Source: Prochilodus magdalenae (lineage: Eukaryota > Chordata > Actinopteri > Characiformes > Prochilodontidae). From it: a stretch of 64,000 nt of DNA. How positions within the stretch are numbered: the stretch's first letter is position 1; each line of letters opens with the position of its first letter. The position numbers and the translations under genes were made by a program. Shown piece after piece: positions 11,130-22,744 of the stretch. The stretch is from the NCBI GenBank assembly GCA_024036415.1, contig JAMWET010003186.1:496001-560000 (forward strand), given 5' to 3'. The notes beneath the pieces are model-generated. The model searched no databases. It saw only the letters and a list, made by a program, of their open reading frames with translations, and had not been told where the DNA came from.

Positions 11130-11600
11130 TTACCTCTTTAAGGGTTATGAATTTAGTGAGAATGAAAGGCCTACCAGTTTGGATTTCATCACTTCCATAG
11201 CCCATCCTCATTGTGCTGTTCTGTGGGGAACAGCTTACAACTGATGCAGAAAACCAGATGTTCCTCACCATCAAGACCTGGGACAACACAGCCCGAAGGC
11301 CCATCTCCAGTGCATCCATGTGGATCAGGAATGGCTGGCTCAGAAGAAAAGTGTAGTTTTGTAGTGGAAGAAAGCTTGCTCTGGTTATTCTGTTCATATG
11401 GCACTGCGGGTTTTGTGAGGTCAAAGGGAGGTGAAATTATATTTGAAAAACTGGGGATAAAACACTGGAAGGTGGCTTGTGCACCAAGCAGACAGAATGG
11501 GAAAACTGGGTATTGGCAGTGACCAGATAGGTTGGAAATTTTTTTTAACAGGCTTCCGGAGTCAGAATTCCTTAAACAGGTTGAGGGTAGTAACAAAATT
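11130..11600 (-). pseudogene. Gypsy pol remnant: RT thumb to RNase H
   Basis: One minus frame shows FIPSFSNIISPPFDLTKPAV, the 'Y-x-x-F-I-P-x-F-S-x-I-x-x-P-L-x-x-L-T' block after the RT palm. Another frame continues with FLIHMDALEMGLRAVLSQV, the RNase H 'F-x-x-x-x-D-A-S-x-x-G-x-G-A-V-L-S-Q' motif. The first frame then resumes with DGEEHLVFCISCKLFPTEQ, the '(E)-E-H-P-V-x-x-I-S-R-K-L-x-x-x-E' block. Alternation between frames means indels, and Ser-to-Leu in DAS and Arg-to-Cys in SRKL are further decay. RNase H would degrade the RNA of the hybrid during reverse transcription; this copy cannot work. Confidence 0.8.
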
Positions 11601-13015
11601 CACTTTTGCCAGCCTGTTAATGAGCTAGTCCACACACTAATGGGTTAACAGCTCATTTATATTATTTAACTCATGACAGAACCTTCAGGAGCTGACAGTC
11701 TTAGGGACTAACCTCACCAGGGTGGGTTAGATGCTTTATTCATCCTTAAGCATCTTCTCTGTCTCCTCTTTCTGGGCCTCCTAAACCCAATAACAACACT
11801 GCCGGATGATCGTAGAAATCAGATGAATCTTGAATATATTGAGTCACAGACCTTAATGGCCAGGAATTTTGTTCTCAGGCAACATCCTTTGGCACATCCA
11901 ATAGGCCTCTGTGACACCGCCCAAAAAGGAGTTTGAAGGAGGGAATCCCATTGAGGTCTAGGGCACTTCTCACACTGTTAAAATACATACAGCTTTACTA
12001 TGTGGCTTTGTGAGCTACAAGTGGTTGTCTTCGGACATGAAACACTCCTGGGGCAGCTGGCCGGGGAATCTCATGACCCTGTTCATCACCTTAACAGTTT
12101 CCCAGGCATACTTTAGGGCACCAGTCTCCCTTTGGTTCTATGAATTCTAAGAACTATGGCACACACACTGCAGCTTCTGAAATAGGCTGGTTGGCAAAAC
12201 CGTCACATGCCATATTTAAATCGCTGCTCTCGCAGTTACTTCTCTTGTATACAAGAGTAGACGTGTAACAGCTTCTGGAAAAAAGCCATTTGTATTAAAA
12301 TAAAAAAAAACATAAATTGAAGCTCATCACCATATATACTAAGCAAAAAACAATATTTTATTAAAATAATTAGTTATTACTAATAGAATTAGCAGTACTA
12401 TCATCATGACATAATTGTAGTAAAAGATACCAATGATGTAATAGTCTGGTTGGCAAAACAGTACCATGTCACACCCAAATTATTAAATGTTCCAAGACAA
12501 GTTGTGGCTACATGAAAAACATCTCATAAAGTACTTTTGTTACTGCCTAAAATATTCTAGTACATCTCACTATGTTGTCCCTTGTATACCCACACTCCAA
12601 TTGAACAACTACAAAAAGAGTACAACTCTAAAACGTATTTAAGTTTTACCTATACAGCTTGTGGTGCACTAATTTATTGTGTTTAGATGGCTTGACATGG
12701 CACTGGAAATTTAGAGACTAAAACAAATCACTGATGCTTACTAAACAAACATGTTTCAGCTCTGGGGATAAAAAAATGTGTGTTTATTTTCTCATACAAA
12801 CTGCAATAAGAGAACATTCACAAAGGCAGTGGTAACGGTGCCGCCAGGGATCTTACAACCTTCCAGGGACAACTCACATGTTTGTGTGTTAGAAGAGGTG
12901 GCTCAACACACTGGCAACCCATCACCCAAATCATGGCTGGTCATCGCTGCTCTAATTCTGTGGGCATGGGCTCATTGGAAGGGTTTCATACCCACAGGAA
13001 GTTGGGCATCTACCA

Positions 13016-13285
13016 TTAGTGCCACTCATTCTTTTCCTGCCTTTTTCCTAGGTAAGTGGAAATCTCTCCTGGCGTGTGAACCATCCCCTTACTGCTGTCT
13101 CCCTCCACTTTGTGCAGCTCTGGAGGTAACATCCTCAAGAACTGGTACATAATGACTCTTTCAATAATTTTCTCAGGTTGTAGCTTCCATTTCCTCATAG
13201 CTATTCTGTTGACTAATGTGTACATGGGCTTTATAACCCCAATTGGGATATTCTGTAGTGGCTGCCATAGGTCCCAGCCTGACTT
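13016..13285 (-). pseudogene. Gag-like remnant with SCAN-like helix
   Basis: The minus-strand frame contains KWKLQPEKIIERVIMYQFLR followed by MLPPELHKV. This resembles the 'W-L-x-P-E-x-x-x-x-E-x-x-x-x-x-V-x-E-Q-F-L-x-x-L-P-x-E-(L/V)' helix of the SCAN-like capsid region in some vertebrate and fish Gypsy gag proteins. The frame runs into the GGAA repeat at 13289 on its N-terminal side. It lies upstream of the pol remnant in the same orientation, which supports the assignment. No zinc knuckle was found. Confidence 0.55.
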
Positions 13286-13288
13286 GCA

Positions 13289-13324
13289 CTTCCTTCCTTC
13301 CTTCCTTCCTTCCTTCTTTCCTTC
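13289..13324. repeat. (TTCC)n microsatellite
   Basis: Tetranucleotide CTTC/TTCC units with one TTTC variant near the end. Confidence 0.9.
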
Positions 13325-14380
13325 TAAATACTCTAAGGTTTTCCTTGGGACAGTGAAACCTCCTCCCATTCCTCATGTTCCATAATTCTTTCAAATATAT
13401 ATCAATAAGCCTTGAAATTCAATAGGAGCTGATGACAAGCTCTGTGACATGTTTCAGGGTACATGCTGTTTCTTAAGTCACCTCTAATTGGCGCAAACTG
13501 GTTTCAAGCAGAATTAGCCAATCCATGCCATGTTCTGCCCTGTAATTCAATATATGTAGATAACAGGACTAGTGTCTCTCGATACTAACTTTTATAAGTT
13601 TGGTGGATCTTGATAACAACAATAAATACATACATAAAATATTTAACCATGTATTATTTCATGTTGATATTTTTTGTGTTTTAAATAATTACATGAGCTT
13701 TACATAAAATGCTTTAAGCTCATGCCTAATGAGAGTGCATCAGTTTTACAATCAAATAGCATTTATTAATTAACTTCAAAATTCTATGTTTAATAATATT
13801 AGATTTACTTCAATACCATACGGCTGGAAAATGAGAACTGGATAAATAACAATTCACTGATAGAAAATGAGCTATTAATGTCTATGCTATGCTGTTAATG
13901 TCTGATCATCTTGGTCAATTGTTTTGTATGTGTTTTGGTGTCGTGTGAATCCTTTGCTTGATTTTCACTGTGTGGTTTGACTTGTAAATCTAAGCAAGCG
14001 TGATGTAGCATGTATAGAGCCAATCTATAAAAACGTCCATCCATCAAGTGAAACAGCTTTACCTTGACTTTTGGTCCAACCCTCTGAGAAGAAGTGCCTC
14101 GTACGACTCTGACTAAAAAGTGCAGCAAAGCGAAAGATGCACCGCATTCTCTTTGAGTGGAAAATTGAGATCCTGACAACTTCATCTCGCTTTGGGACAC
14201 TGGAAGGAAGACAAGTGTGAACTAGCGACACAGTCTCATAACTGTTATTAAAAGAATACAACTGATACCTAGCATTTGTGAAAATTTAACACTGGTCATC
14301 AGTGGTGACTGTGTTACTTTGAGGACAAAGACAAACCAGTGTGGGCTGAAAGAAAGGGATACTGCACAAACGAATACTTT
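13325..14380. other. No gene seen
   Basis: AT-rich. The longest minus-strand frame (101 codons, 13895-14200) has no family resemblance and no supporting splice sites or composition, so I treat it as chance. Confidence 0.5.
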
Positions 14381-14381
14381 A

Positions 14382-14582
14382 CAGCAGGCTTGTACAACTT
14401 TGGTTGTTGAGAGTCAGTGTCCAGCAGTGTCCAGCACAGTTTGTACAGTTTCATATTCGAACACATTCACTAAACCTGGCAATTAATGGATAAGTGCAAT
14501 CACTTGTGTTTGAGTGGAGAAATTACCAAATGCGCTGCCCACTGGCCCTCCACAACTGAGTGTTGTGTGCCCCTGCTTTTAA
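14382..14582. mobile_element. Palindromic MITE
   Basis: The left end 'CAGGCTTGTACAACTTTGG' and the right end 'CTGGCCCTCCACAACTGAGTGTTGTGTGCCCCTGC' resemble the two ends of a common fish inverted-repeat element, the 'GGCCCTCCAGGACTGAGTT' type. A local 'GTGTCCAGCA' tandem pair sits at about 14421-14440. No coding capacity. Confidence 0.45.
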
Positions 14583-14589
14583 AGGGATC

Positions 14590-15257
14590 TTATCAGTGTA
14601 TTATGAAGAAGTCATCATGTTCCTGAGTTTGTGCTCTACTTACATAAGATTTGAATGAATATTGACTTCTCCTGTTTCCTGAGCATTGTTAGTCTCTTAT
14701 CCCCAGTTCTTAGCTAAGGAAGCAGAATACTCTGCTTGGTCACTTCCATCTGGGGTACGTGGAAAAGTTTTGTTTTTTTTTGCAATCCCTTTAGGTAGAC
14801 ATGAGTCTTAATGATATTTTCCAGTGATCCCATCTATGCACAGATATTTTTAGCAACAGTTGGTTAGACAATGTGTCCATGATTCTGGAAACAGCTTTGT
14901 AAGATAATGAGCTTCTTCAATAGCCTTTATCAGATAAGCAGGAACATTGCTCCACAAAACTTTAATAAGTTCTCAGGTCATTTAGAAAATGTGACATATT
15001 TGGGAAGGAATATCTGAATATTCCAAACATGTTAAAATATATCCTTCCCCTTCATTTTGCTCAAGCCATAGAGAACTTAAGGTGAGGCAACAAGATCCTG
15101 ATCCAACAATCAACTAAAGAAGAGCTGAAAAAGAAGAAAATTTGTATTTTGAAATGGACAAATCAGAGTCCTGACTATAACTCTATCATACTGCTGTGGC
15201 CCTGAAAAGGGCTATGCAGTAAGGTGTTCTAGATATATTGATAAACTTAAACACATG
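14590..15257. other. No feature recognised
   Basis: Unique-looking sequence with only short open frames. Confidence 0.5.
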
Positions 15258-15476
15258 CAGGGGCAATCGTGGGCTGAAGGTTAGGGAACCAGCCTTGTGA
15301 CCGAAGGATCACTTGTTTGATTCCCTGAACAGCCAGTAACAACTGAGGTGCCCTCGATCAAGGCACCTAAACCCCAACTGGTAATCGCGGAAAAGGCCGC
15401 CCACCACTCTGGCCAAGTGTGCTCACTAGTGTGTGTGTATATGTGGGTAATTCTCATCACGGATTGGTTAAAGGCT
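15258..15476 (+). mobile_element. tRNA-derived SINE
   Basis: The head 'GGGCAATCGTGGGCTGAAGG' with 'GGTTAGGGAACCAGCCTTGTGACC' holds a degenerate A box, and 'CACTTGTTTGATTCC' is a B box. The body 'GAGGTGCCCTCGATCAAGGC' then 'ACCTAAACCCCAACTG' and the tail 'GCCCACCACTCTGGCCAAGTGTGCTCACTAGTGTGTGTG' follow. This is the order of a widespread teleost SINE that RNA polymerase III would transcribe from the internal A/B boxes and that a LINE would mobilise. Several substitutions, for example in the B box, indicate age. Confidence 0.8.
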
Positions 15477-15479
15477 CTA

Positions 15480-16210
15480 CTTACTAACTACTCTACTTTG
15501 AAAATGATTGGCTTCACCTGCCTAAATTTACAGTGATGAATGGTCTGAAATTCTTCCTCAAAGTTGTGGAAATCTTATTTTTGGCTACAGGAAACATTTG
15601 GAAATTGACAGGTTATTAAGAGTTCACTTACATGTTATTTAATATGCTCAATAAAAGACATAAAAACTGTTTGTATGCTATTAATTTAGCTAGCTTGTGT
15701 TTGTCTACAGTTGTTCACATACTTTTTCTTGTAACTGTACATAGTTCGTATTTTCTTGGTGACAATATATTTTTATCAGACCAGTGACAAGACTTGTAAT
15801 ATATTGCCAATAAGGAGGCTACTTTCCTGCTGACAATAGAAGAGTATTTGTATATGTAAAGGAAGAGAGATCACTTTTGTTACATTGCAGATTGTTTGTA
15901 TACAAAGAGATCAACAAAGGGGACAAAACACGGTCCTGATGTGCACTAGTATTCAGGACAAGGCAATCAGAAGGATATTCTTAATGCAGACTTGCTGAGG
16001 CTGTTCAATTAGGAACTCCTTGACCCAATAGACTGAATTACTATTGACGTTTAAGGTATGTGAACACTTTAAAAGAAGATGCAGCTGAATTATATTAAAA
16101 TCTGCAAGGCTGTGAGTCTGCTTTGTCTAAAAAAATGAGAACTCCACAATTAAATCAATAAGCAAAGAGTATGGAACCCATACACACTTACTTTACTGAG
16201 ACAAATATTC
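15480..16210. other. No feature recognised
   Basis: AT-rich; short open frames only. Confidence 0.5.
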
Positions 16211-16214
16211 TTTC

Positions 16215-16400
16215 TGAACTGGTTGTTTCATATTTTTGCTAAGTAATGATGTGAAGGCAGTAGGTCGAAAATCATTTAATGCTTTAACGTGAAATGTTTT
16301 GTTAATTGCAATGACTGTAGCTGCCTTCTTACCCTGAGGAATAAATCTCGCATTAAATATGATTTAGAATAGCTGAGAGAAAATCGATTCCAGATCCCAA
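16215..16400 (-). pseudogene. LINE reverse-transcriptase scrap (CR1/L2/Rex-like)
   Basis: The minus strand reads FNARFIPQGKKAATVIAINK and then LNDFRPTAFTS. This corresponds to the RT block 'F-N-x-S-x-x-x-x-x-x-P-x-x-(W/F)-K-x-A-x-I-x-P-(I/V)-x-K ... L-N-D-(F/Y)-R-P-(I/V)-(A)-L-T-S', a signature of CR1/L2/Jockey-type LINEs. Flanking residues are out of frame or broken. No poly(A) or 3' tail is attached. Confidence 0.7.
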
Positions 16401-17035
16401 AGCACATTCCTTTTAAAACTTTCCCTTTAGCAGCAGTAGAGCTGCAGGGCAAACATCTGATCAGAGGAGGGTGGATGCTGTTATCTGCCAGGTGCAATCC
16501 GCAATTTCATAAAATAAACTAATAATAAGTACCGGCTGTGTATTACATTAACAAATGTTGTAGCAATTCATTGTGGAATCTTGATATTGTAAGCAAAACT
16601 GTGACAATGCATTGTAGAGAGTCGCCATTCTATTATCTAATGCAACTACATTGTTTAAACACCAACCTTGATTATCTGTGGCAGACAAACACACATGTTC
16701 AATGAGTTCAGACCTTGCTCCAGAATTCCTTCTGTCTCCACGCTCCCGTGTCATTAGAAAGTTGTTCAATAAAAAGATTATACTGATAATTTCATACATT
16801 TCTTCATTTAGAAATACTGAATTGTGGACACAGCATCGTGAATTGAATTATGGGCTTAGTGTATCATTACACCCCTAATTACTGGTGTATGAAAGGCCAT
16901 TTCATCACAGCATGACATTTCCTGCCAATCAAATAAAGTGCTAGGTAATGGAACAAAGCACTGTAAAAACAAATCTGAGGTAGCCCGTCTCTGTTAGTGT
17001 GTGTGACCTGGTTCAGGTTTCAACTTAGCAGCACA
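16401..17035. other. No feature recognised
   Basis: AT-rich unique sequence; no repeat or gene-like frame identified. Confidence 0.5.
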
Positions 17036-17039
17036 ATCC

Positions 17040-17400
17040 ATGACTGTCTTTGTTCAGAACTATGATGTATTTTGGCTCAGGAAGGCCAACATATTCTCAA
17101 CCACAACTATTGCACAAACTACAACCCACCTAACTACTCAGACACACAGCATCTTGGGGACCACAGAGTCAACATCTACCTATAACTCAGTACCAAACAG
17201 TACATTTGGGTCAACTACTGGACCTAGAACACCTACCTAAATATCTATACCTGCCTCTACCCAACTATTAGACCAAACTACACAGCAATTATTATAACTA
17301 CACCCACTATTAAAACTTCATTACGTGCACACAATTGCCAGAACCTACCAAAACTACCATGTCCAGAATTACCAGTGTTGAAACTGCAGTAGTAACACAC
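17040..17400 (+). other. A/C-rich low-complexity tract encoding Thr/Ser-rich frame
   Basis: Dense ACTACAACC / CAACTAC words give a 66-codon frame (17040-17240) rich in Thr and Ser, followed by more of the same composition with stops. This may be a decayed mucin-like or simple-sequence tract. There is no signal peptide, splice support or family match, so it is not called a gene. Confidence 0.35.
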
Positions 17401-18350
17401 TCTTACTCAAATTATAGCATTACCTCCAAATATTCATTATACAAAGTCAGTCACTTCAGGAACATCAGATTTTCAAACAAACTCATTTATTAGCTCTGCA
17501 GTTAGAAATTGGAGTCAGTTTCATTTTGTGGTTTCTGGCATAATATACAAATGTCCTTAACACAGCAGTCTTCAGGAAAACTCAGACTGTTGGAGCTGAG
17601 CTACTCACTACTACTTAATGTATGCTGCATAATGTATTAATGCCTTTCCACATGTTAGTTATTTAACAAGCATTTTATTCCCTTTATTGGAACTCTCTAC
17701 AGCAATTACCAACAACGTTTATAATATTGGGCATGATATTAACACCCATCAGTAATATGTCAAGTTATCTTATCGGTTCTCATTCTGAAGATGCAGCTGG
17801 CAGTGCCGCCTGTGCCGCCAGTGCCGCCAGTGCCTTTTATTTAATTACATATTAGCATAATCCCTGATGATGTTAAGCTCCAGTTTTTAGATGTCTGAAC
17901 ATCAAACATCTCTCACTTGTTAACACTGGCTATCATACCTATTCCACAGACCTTGCTGTACTTTATAGCATTTTCCTTAAGGGTTGCCAGGTCCTGAAAA
18001 ATTCCAGGCCCAATGTTAACTTAAACAAATGTGAAGAACTCTTGTAGTGTGTACTCCATACAGGTGAAGTAAAACAGAGCAATAATAGAGATCTTACATA
18101 TCTGATATATTAATCTAAATGGTTATGGGGGTTGTGTCTGACACAGCTTGATCATATCCTGCATTGACCTTTTCAGTAACCTAAGGAACAGTTGCTATTT
18201 CTGTTTTGATCCAAAGTACAAAACATCTGGGTGTGCTCAGTATTGATATACATAACACAGAGCATGGAAGCGCATGGTCGATTGTTTCTTCATCTGTTTT
18301 CAGGCTTTTCCTTTAATTTGTCATGTCTATTTAGACACTATCAATTTTAC
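17400..18350. other. No gene seen; small GTGCCGCCA tandem
   Basis: About three and a half 9-bp units GTGCCGCC(A/T) occur at 17803-17835, an isolated GC-rich island in AT-rich sequence. 'AAGGGTTGCCAGGTCCTG' near 17979 resembles a MITE end but has no partner that I can find. Confidence 0.5.
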
Positions 18351-18351
18351 T

Positions 18352-18474
18352 AGTGGTTGGTGTAGCTCAGTGGGTAACACCACTACTAACACTACGTTAG
18401 CCTACCTGTAATCCTTAACCTTGTAAGTCGCTTTGGATAAGAGTGTCAGCTAAATGCCATAAATGTAAATGTAC
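18352..18474 (+). mobile_element. tRNA-derived SINE, internally deleted
   Basis: The head 'GGTTGGTGTAGCTCAGTGGG' contains a perfect pol III A box (TAGCTCAGTGG). The tail 'TTGTAAGTCGCTTTGGATAA' then 'GAGTGTCAGCTAAATGCC' is the characteristic end of a common teleost SINE, closed by 'ATAAATGTAAATGTA' simple repeats. The body between is shorter than I expect and the B box is missing. Confidence 0.85.
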
Positions 18475-19900
18475 TCTGCAGAATAAAACAGTTTGTGAGT
18501 TGTAATGTTGTAACAAGGAACTTCAGATGAATTGAAAAGCCAAGTGTCATACAGCTTTGATATATGTTATAGTTGTTTGGGTTTCCCACTAACCTGTTGG
18601 ATCTCAGCAATGCAGGGAAGTACACCACATACATTTAGCAGCAGTCTTTATTCTCTAGATGTCTTCTACATACTTGAACATGGTTTACTGAACAGATACT
18701 GTATGTGCTTAGCTCAAGACAGTAGTGCATCTGGTTTAAACTCACCTCATGGTAGGGGCAAAATGTATTAGCTTTAATACCCACAACAATGACAATAAAA
18801 ATAAAAGCAGCCTGGGCAACAGCACAAATAACAACCTTAGCAAGAAAATACCTTACACACTAATGTGTGATGTCAGATGACAGTAGGTGACAGACAGAAA
18901 ACATCATGTTTATAACTGGGTATCTGGCCACAGAGGGACTGGAGCACAGGTGTAGCTACTGGGTAAGTAAGGACAAATTAGATTTGTTTCTGTGAGTGTC
19001 ATTGTATTATTGTATTCTTTTCTCAGCCATTTACTTTATTATCTTTCTCCCTTTACTGCCTAGCTAGTTTCTGGAATTGAAGCTACAGCTGCAGTCAAAA
19101 GATATATTTGAGAGCAACTGTAAAAGTCAGATTCTGTCCACAATGTATGTCTGAGTACATCTAGCCATTTTCTACCCATTCAAGCCAGAAACAGGTTTAA
19201 AATGCTGTTGCTAGTGACTTATAAATTTGGTACTTACTATGATTATTTACTATAAATCTCTAATGCTATAATGCTCTAAAACGGGCTGTGTTATTATGTC
19301 AGTACATGTATTAAATTTCTAATCCAATACATCAAGTCAAAGGTAAAACATAATTGGTCCATAATTGATGATATGACTTTGCTGGTCATAGCATAGCATG
19401 CTTACACCACTGCCCTGGAGCTGCAGAGGATGTGAATGCTGGAGCTGCAGAAGTAAGTCCAGTGTTGGTGTGTCTACACTGTTGGACAAAACAGCATATA
19501 TTGCATCTTTCAACTAGTTTAAGCTGGATAAAGGAGGTATAAAGCACTGTGTGGGTCTGGTGCTGGTTTAGTCAGTTACCCAGCTTGTCTGGTCACGCTG
19601 CTGACCAGAATACCAGCATTATAACACAATGTATGTTGGCCTTGCTGTTGATCTGCATATTAACTAAGATTGCTGTTGGCAACACACAATTTGTGTGTGT
19701 GTGTGTGTGCGGGCGTGTGTGTGTGTGTTTATGGCTTGTCTGGTGACTGTCCATGCTGGTCTATGCAGATTTTAGCAAGGAAAGCTTATTGGAACAGGAT
19801 GTGTTGAGGCATGAGGGGTTGATGCACTGAGGCTGAATGGACTGGAGCCACAGAGCTTATGGGGCCAGGAACCTCAAAGGCTGTTGGAGCAGAAACAGCA
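18475..19900. other. No gene seen; (TG)n present
   Basis: (TG)n with a GCGGGC interruption lies at 19692-19728. The flanks contain several 'TGGTC' and 'ATGCTGGTC' words that suggest an old palindromic repeat, but I cannot delimit one. Confidence 0.5.
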
Positions 19901-19905
19901 ATGTG

Positions 19906-20060
19906 GGTTTCTCAACTCCAGTGCTAGGGACCCACTGGCCCAATTCACCTTCACCTGATCCAACTTAGCTAATTATCAAACCTTCATAAGCCAGACCAGG
20001 TATATTGGAGCTAAGAATAATGGAAATTGTGCCAGATAGTGGGTCCCTGGACTGAAAAAG
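19906..20060. mobile_element. Inverted-repeat MITE ('CTCAACTCCAGTGCTAGGGACCCACT' type), copy 1
   Basis: The left end 'TTTCTCAACTCCAGTGCTAG' continues to 'GGACCCACT'. The right end 'AGTGGGTCCCTGGACTGAAAAAG' is its imperfect inverse. The middle has 'CACCTGATCCAACTTAGCTAATTATCA', the usual centre of this fish element. It is non-coding and presumably mobilised by another transposase. A related copy is at 61443-61590. Confidence 0.75.
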
Positions 20061-20064
20061 ATAC

Positions 20065-21720
20065 AGCACTTTCCATTGCATAAGCAACTCTTAACCTTTA
20101 ACCCTCAGGCATGGGTTACAAGAGGCTGGGGCCTGGGCAGGAATGTAGCAGGAAACTAGGGCTGGAGGCAGCAGAGAATCCTAATCAAACAAAACTATAG
20201 GCCCATAGAAGACTGATTAATGTTGCACTTCAAATGCTGTGCTGTCCTGGATCACCTCCTGTGGGCACCTCTTCATGCCAGTAAGAAACACTATGTCTGC
20301 TGGAAGCTGTCTCAGCCAAGAAGCAAAGGCCCAACTCACCAGTGACTCCAAAAATGGAACTGAAATGGAATAGTCACTCTCTGGAATAGTATTTCCTACT
20401 GCTGCATGAGAAGAAGTTGAATTTAAACAACAATACAAAAAATTAAACCTGTGTTCAGATTAGCTTTTTTGGTATGAATCTTTTAACATTGCCTCCCCTG
20501 GCAAATCACATTTTCAAACCCTGTGTGATGTAAAAATGTTTGGCCCTGATATTGTCAGAACTTTCAAGCCTTACAGCTGAAACATAGGAAAATCATTTTG
20601 CAGGCCAGCATGTCAGGACAGATTTTGCAAGCCCCAGGAAGATATTTTATGTATAATACATGACCTATAACAAGAAATACAGGGACATATTACATGTCAT
20701 AACACGGCTGTATTAATCAAACATAACTGTCTTTGTTCAGGAAAAAAGAAATACAATTAGAACAATTTGAGAAAATGTATAGGATCAAAAATGTCTACAA
20801 AGTTTAACCCATAGTATTTATATATATAATTTATACACAATTTATATACATATATTAATTAGATTATTAGATTATTAGATCTGTTAGTAATATAGGAATG
20901 CTACATAAACGCTTCATTTTGCCAGAAATATATTGGAGTCTAACTGAAACATCAAAAGGCCAACAAGGTGAGACTGAGTGATATAACCCTTTTGCTAAGT
21001 TGAGGGAAATGCCCTGAAATAGCTGTCCATGGTACTGAATGGTTTGACATACTGGTAAGCGACAGATGTTAGGTTTAAAACTGGAGGAGTATTTCTTTAA
21101 CCTCTTCCTGCAGTTCCTTCTAGACAAGTAAGGTAGAGTGAAAAGTGAAGAAGAAACCCCCTGCATCTACTGAGATACAAACATGCCCCCAGAAGGCAGA
21201 CTGAGTGACAGGGCTGACCGATGCTGGAGGATAAGGCAGCTTACACATGGCCTATACACAGACTGCTGTATCCTAATGGTCTCATCTGTTGCTGCACTGT
21301 GCTGTGAAAACTCACATCGCTGTGTCTTCACAGTCTACCCTTGAGAAAACATTATACCCTACAAATACTTGCCACCGCTGTAGTTGGTGAAGTCCTAGGG
21401 CAGAGACTTTGTGACAGTATGCCCACCTACAAGGAAAGGCTACAACATTAGAGGTTTAAGTCGAGGTAATGGTAGAGAAAGACTTTCTGGAATCCCTGAA
21501 GAAGAAATACCGAGGTAGTAACTGGAAGACTGTGGTTTCAAATCCCAGGACTGATTGGGAATTTCTGCTGGTAATGCTGTGTTGCTTCCAGACAACATAA
21601 TTAGACAGCACCATGACAAATTTGTTTAGATATGTGTCCACTCTCTACCTGCAAACTATTTGGCTGACCTTCCAAATTTATCATGGTGCTTTTACAGGGG
21701 AGAAACGGATATTTAGATAA
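20065..21720. other. No gene seen
   Basis: Mixed unique sequence with an AT-rich patch at 20815-20880 (TATATA/ATTAGATTATTAG). A 99-codon minus frame (20867-21166) has no recognisable motif. Confidence 0.5.
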
Positions 21721-21875
21721 ATTCATCATTAAAAACTGTTGCACAAATAGTTGCACCCAGAAGGAATCAGCCGACAGGAATGAAACTTGGCGGGTAGGTT
21801 TGACATTGTGAGACATATGGATGTTTCATGCTCAGCCCCACAAGTGATGTAAGCCAGGACAGGTCTTATTGCTGT

Positions 21876-21980
21876 ACCTGACTGATCCAACAGCCATGAC
21901 TGCGGTTAGCGCCAGCACCATTGGCAGACTGCTGCATGACATAGGACTACATGCACACAGAATGTTGTTACAACTGCCCT
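21876..21980 (+). pseudogene. Tc1-like transposase, second HTH remnant
   Basis: The frame through 21900-21979 includes STIGRLLHDIGLHAHRMLLQ. This matches the 'S-x-x-T-(I/V)-x-R-x-L-H-x-x-G-L-x-x-x-x-x-x-x-x-P' block that ends the DNA-binding region of Tc1-like transposases. The frame then runs into the (AATC)n at 21981, where the foreign repeat begins. Confidence 0.7.
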
Positions 21981-22014
21981 TAATCAATCAATTAATCCAT
22001 CAATCAATTAATCC

Positions 22015-22046
<32 letters not shown>

Positions 22047-22070
22047 GTCAATCAATCAGTCAATCAGTAT
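21981..22070. repeat. (AATC)n tract
   Basis: AATC/CATC/AGTC tetranucleotides lead directly into the inserted repeat at 22071. Confidence 0.9.
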
Positions 22071-22744
22071 TTATTTGTGTAGTGCTTTTACAACTAATGT
22101 TGTCTCAAAGCAGCTTCCCAGAAAAGCAGTTTAGATAAACGGAAAAAAACACACGAAGTCCATGTACAGACATTGGAAAGGAAGTCTGTGCCCAAGCCCA
22201 GCCCCCATGAGCAAGCCAGAGGCAACAGTGGCGAGAAAAAACTCCCTTAAGGAAGAAACCTTGAGGTGACCAGACACGAGGGGGGGACTCATCCTCCTCA
22301 GGTCGATCTCGGTTGAGGAGAGAAAGACAACTAACAGGAAAAGGACCTTAGAACCTTTGTTTAGATACATTTTGATTAATCCAGGAGGTAGTAATTGCAA
22401 AAGTGGAGCCAGCCCATAGGTTCTCTGTTTAAATGAGAGATTATCAGAGGCAGATGTTGGTGGCTCTATTGTGGTCATTGCAGTCATTGTAGTCATGTCG
22501 GGTGACGAACTGCAGAAACCAGGGCAGGAGACCCACGGTGGAGATGATGCTCTGGTGACTCTAGCAGCTCTGGGGGCTCCCATGTGATCACTCAGGAGAA
22601 ATGTCATTCCTGGACTCAACAAAGAAGAAAAAGGGATTGGGGGGAGAGAAAGAGAGGTAGCGAGAGAGAGAGACTGATTAGGAGGACTGAGACGTAGGCA
22701 TTGCAAACTGTTGTATGATTGAATGTGTGTAATCCTGATAATCC
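22071..22744 (+). mobile_element. Interspersed fish repeat (family B) inserted into the Tc1 copy
   Basis: It starts 'TTATTTGTGTAGTGCTTTTACAACTAATGTTGTCTCAAAGCAGC'. It contains 'CAACAGTGGCGAGAAAAAACTCCCTTAAGGAAGAAACC', a widely repeated fish motif, and ends in a GA-rich tract. The first part recurs at 56653-56880 and the part 22459-22640 recurs at 24481-24655. The open frame of 191 codons on the minus strand here is low-complexity and is not a gene. Confidence 0.75.

Larger units (their letters stand above)
11130..13290 (-). mobile_element. Degraded Ty3/Gypsy-type LTR retrotransposon interior
   Basis: In minus-strand order this contains a gag-like segment (13285 down to 13016), a stretch I cannot assign (13015 down to 11600), then a reverse transcriptase / RNase H segment (11600 down to 11130). 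Gag before pol in the same orientation supports one element. The spacing is shorter than an intact element would have, so protease and much of RT are deleted or decayed. No flanking LTRs were recognised. Confidence 0.65.

Noticed and set aside
13895..14261. Overlapping minus-strand frames of 101 and 78 codons
   Set aside because: No family resemblance, mutually overlapping, no splice or promoter signal.
17803..17835. GTGCCGCC tandem as a coding or zinc-finger-like repeat
   Set aside because: Only three to four units with no surrounding frame; a simple minisatellite is enough to explain it.
21981..22070. Possible CRISPR-like spaced repeat (AATC/CATC units)
   Set aside because: Continuous tetranucleotide microsatellite without unique spacers, in a vertebrate genome.
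22131..22706. 191-codon open frame on the minus strand, the longest in the window
   Set aside because: It lies wholly within an interspersed repeat (family B) and is Ser/Pro/Leu low-complexity. The same repeat elsewhere does not keep the frame.
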